A DNA stretch of 15,000 bases, taken from positions 35,909 to 50,908 of the forward strand of contig JAHBMJ010001251.1 in NCBI GenBank assembly GCA_018398765.1, written 5' to 3'. A model generated the notes under the pieces. The model worked only from the letters and a program-made list of their open reading frames with translations. It searched no databases and was not told the origin of the DNA. Each line of letters opens with the position of its first letter. Position 1 is the first letter of the stretch. The stretch is from Chromera velia (Eukaryota; Sar; Chromeraceae). Shown here in pieces: positions 14,896 to 15,000 of the stretch. Both the position numbers and the translations under genes were made by a program.

Positions 14896-15000
14896 CTGAC
14901 TGACTGACTGACTGACTGACTGACACACTGACTGACTGACTGACTGACTCACTGACTGACACACTGACTGACTGACTGACTGACACACTGACTGACTGAC
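14896..15000. repeat. (TGAC)n microsatellite with regular CACA interruptions, runs off the window
   Basis: TGAC units from 14897 are broken by cacactgac and tcac variants at intervals of roughly 20-30 bp, which suggests a higher-order repeat. It continues past the end of the sequence. It probably lies in a further intron of the HECT gene. Confidence 0.9.

Overview
The window is eukaryotic nuclear DNA. It has spliced genes with GT-AG introns, eukaryote-specific domains (HECT ubiquitin ligase, RING-CH ubiquitin ligase, BSD domain), microsatellite-filled introns and retroelements. A protist or alga, perhaps an alveolate such as a chromerid, is my best guess. That guess rests on general style only and has not been tested.

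Layout. Positions 79-4663 hold a large palindromic (foldback-like) repeat built from an 'aggattttag' motif and its complement. Its left arm is split by a 4.1 kb LTR composite (114-4210) made of four 332-bp LTRs and three internal segments (1198, 373 and 1198 bp). A 5-bp duplication, TTAGC, flanks the composite, and the intact opposite palindrome arm shows what the empty site looked like. A degenerate 50-bp minisatellite (4852-5034) follows. Next come a basic 157-codon ORF (5105-5578), perhaps the tail of a 5'-truncated non-LTR retrotransposon, a compact run of RNA-like hairpins with a predicted pseudoknot (5617-5733), and an AT-rich stretch.

From 6076 to 14569 there are three cellular genes. 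(1) A minus-strand four-exon gene (6076-8430) encodes a 319-residue BSD-domain protein. (2) A plus-strand, apparently intronless gene (9217-10302) encodes a multi-pass RING-CH (MARCH-like) E3 ligase. (3) A minus-strand gene (10908-14569, 5' end beyond the window) has at least eight short exons that join in frame into the C-terminal ~215 residues of a HECT E3 ligase, including the catalytic Cys and the terminal GFGLE. The BSD and RING-CH genes diverge. The RING-CH and HECT genes converge on an AT-rich spacer. Most of the HECT gene is in exons of 41-183 nt, which single-frame ORF calling misses. I rebuilt it from splice sites, phase continuity and family motifs.

The HECT introns are rich in simple repeats of different kinds. 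No tRNA, rRNA, CRISPR array or prokaryotic operon was seen. No functional link between the three genes can be shown, beyond two of them being ubiquitin ligases.
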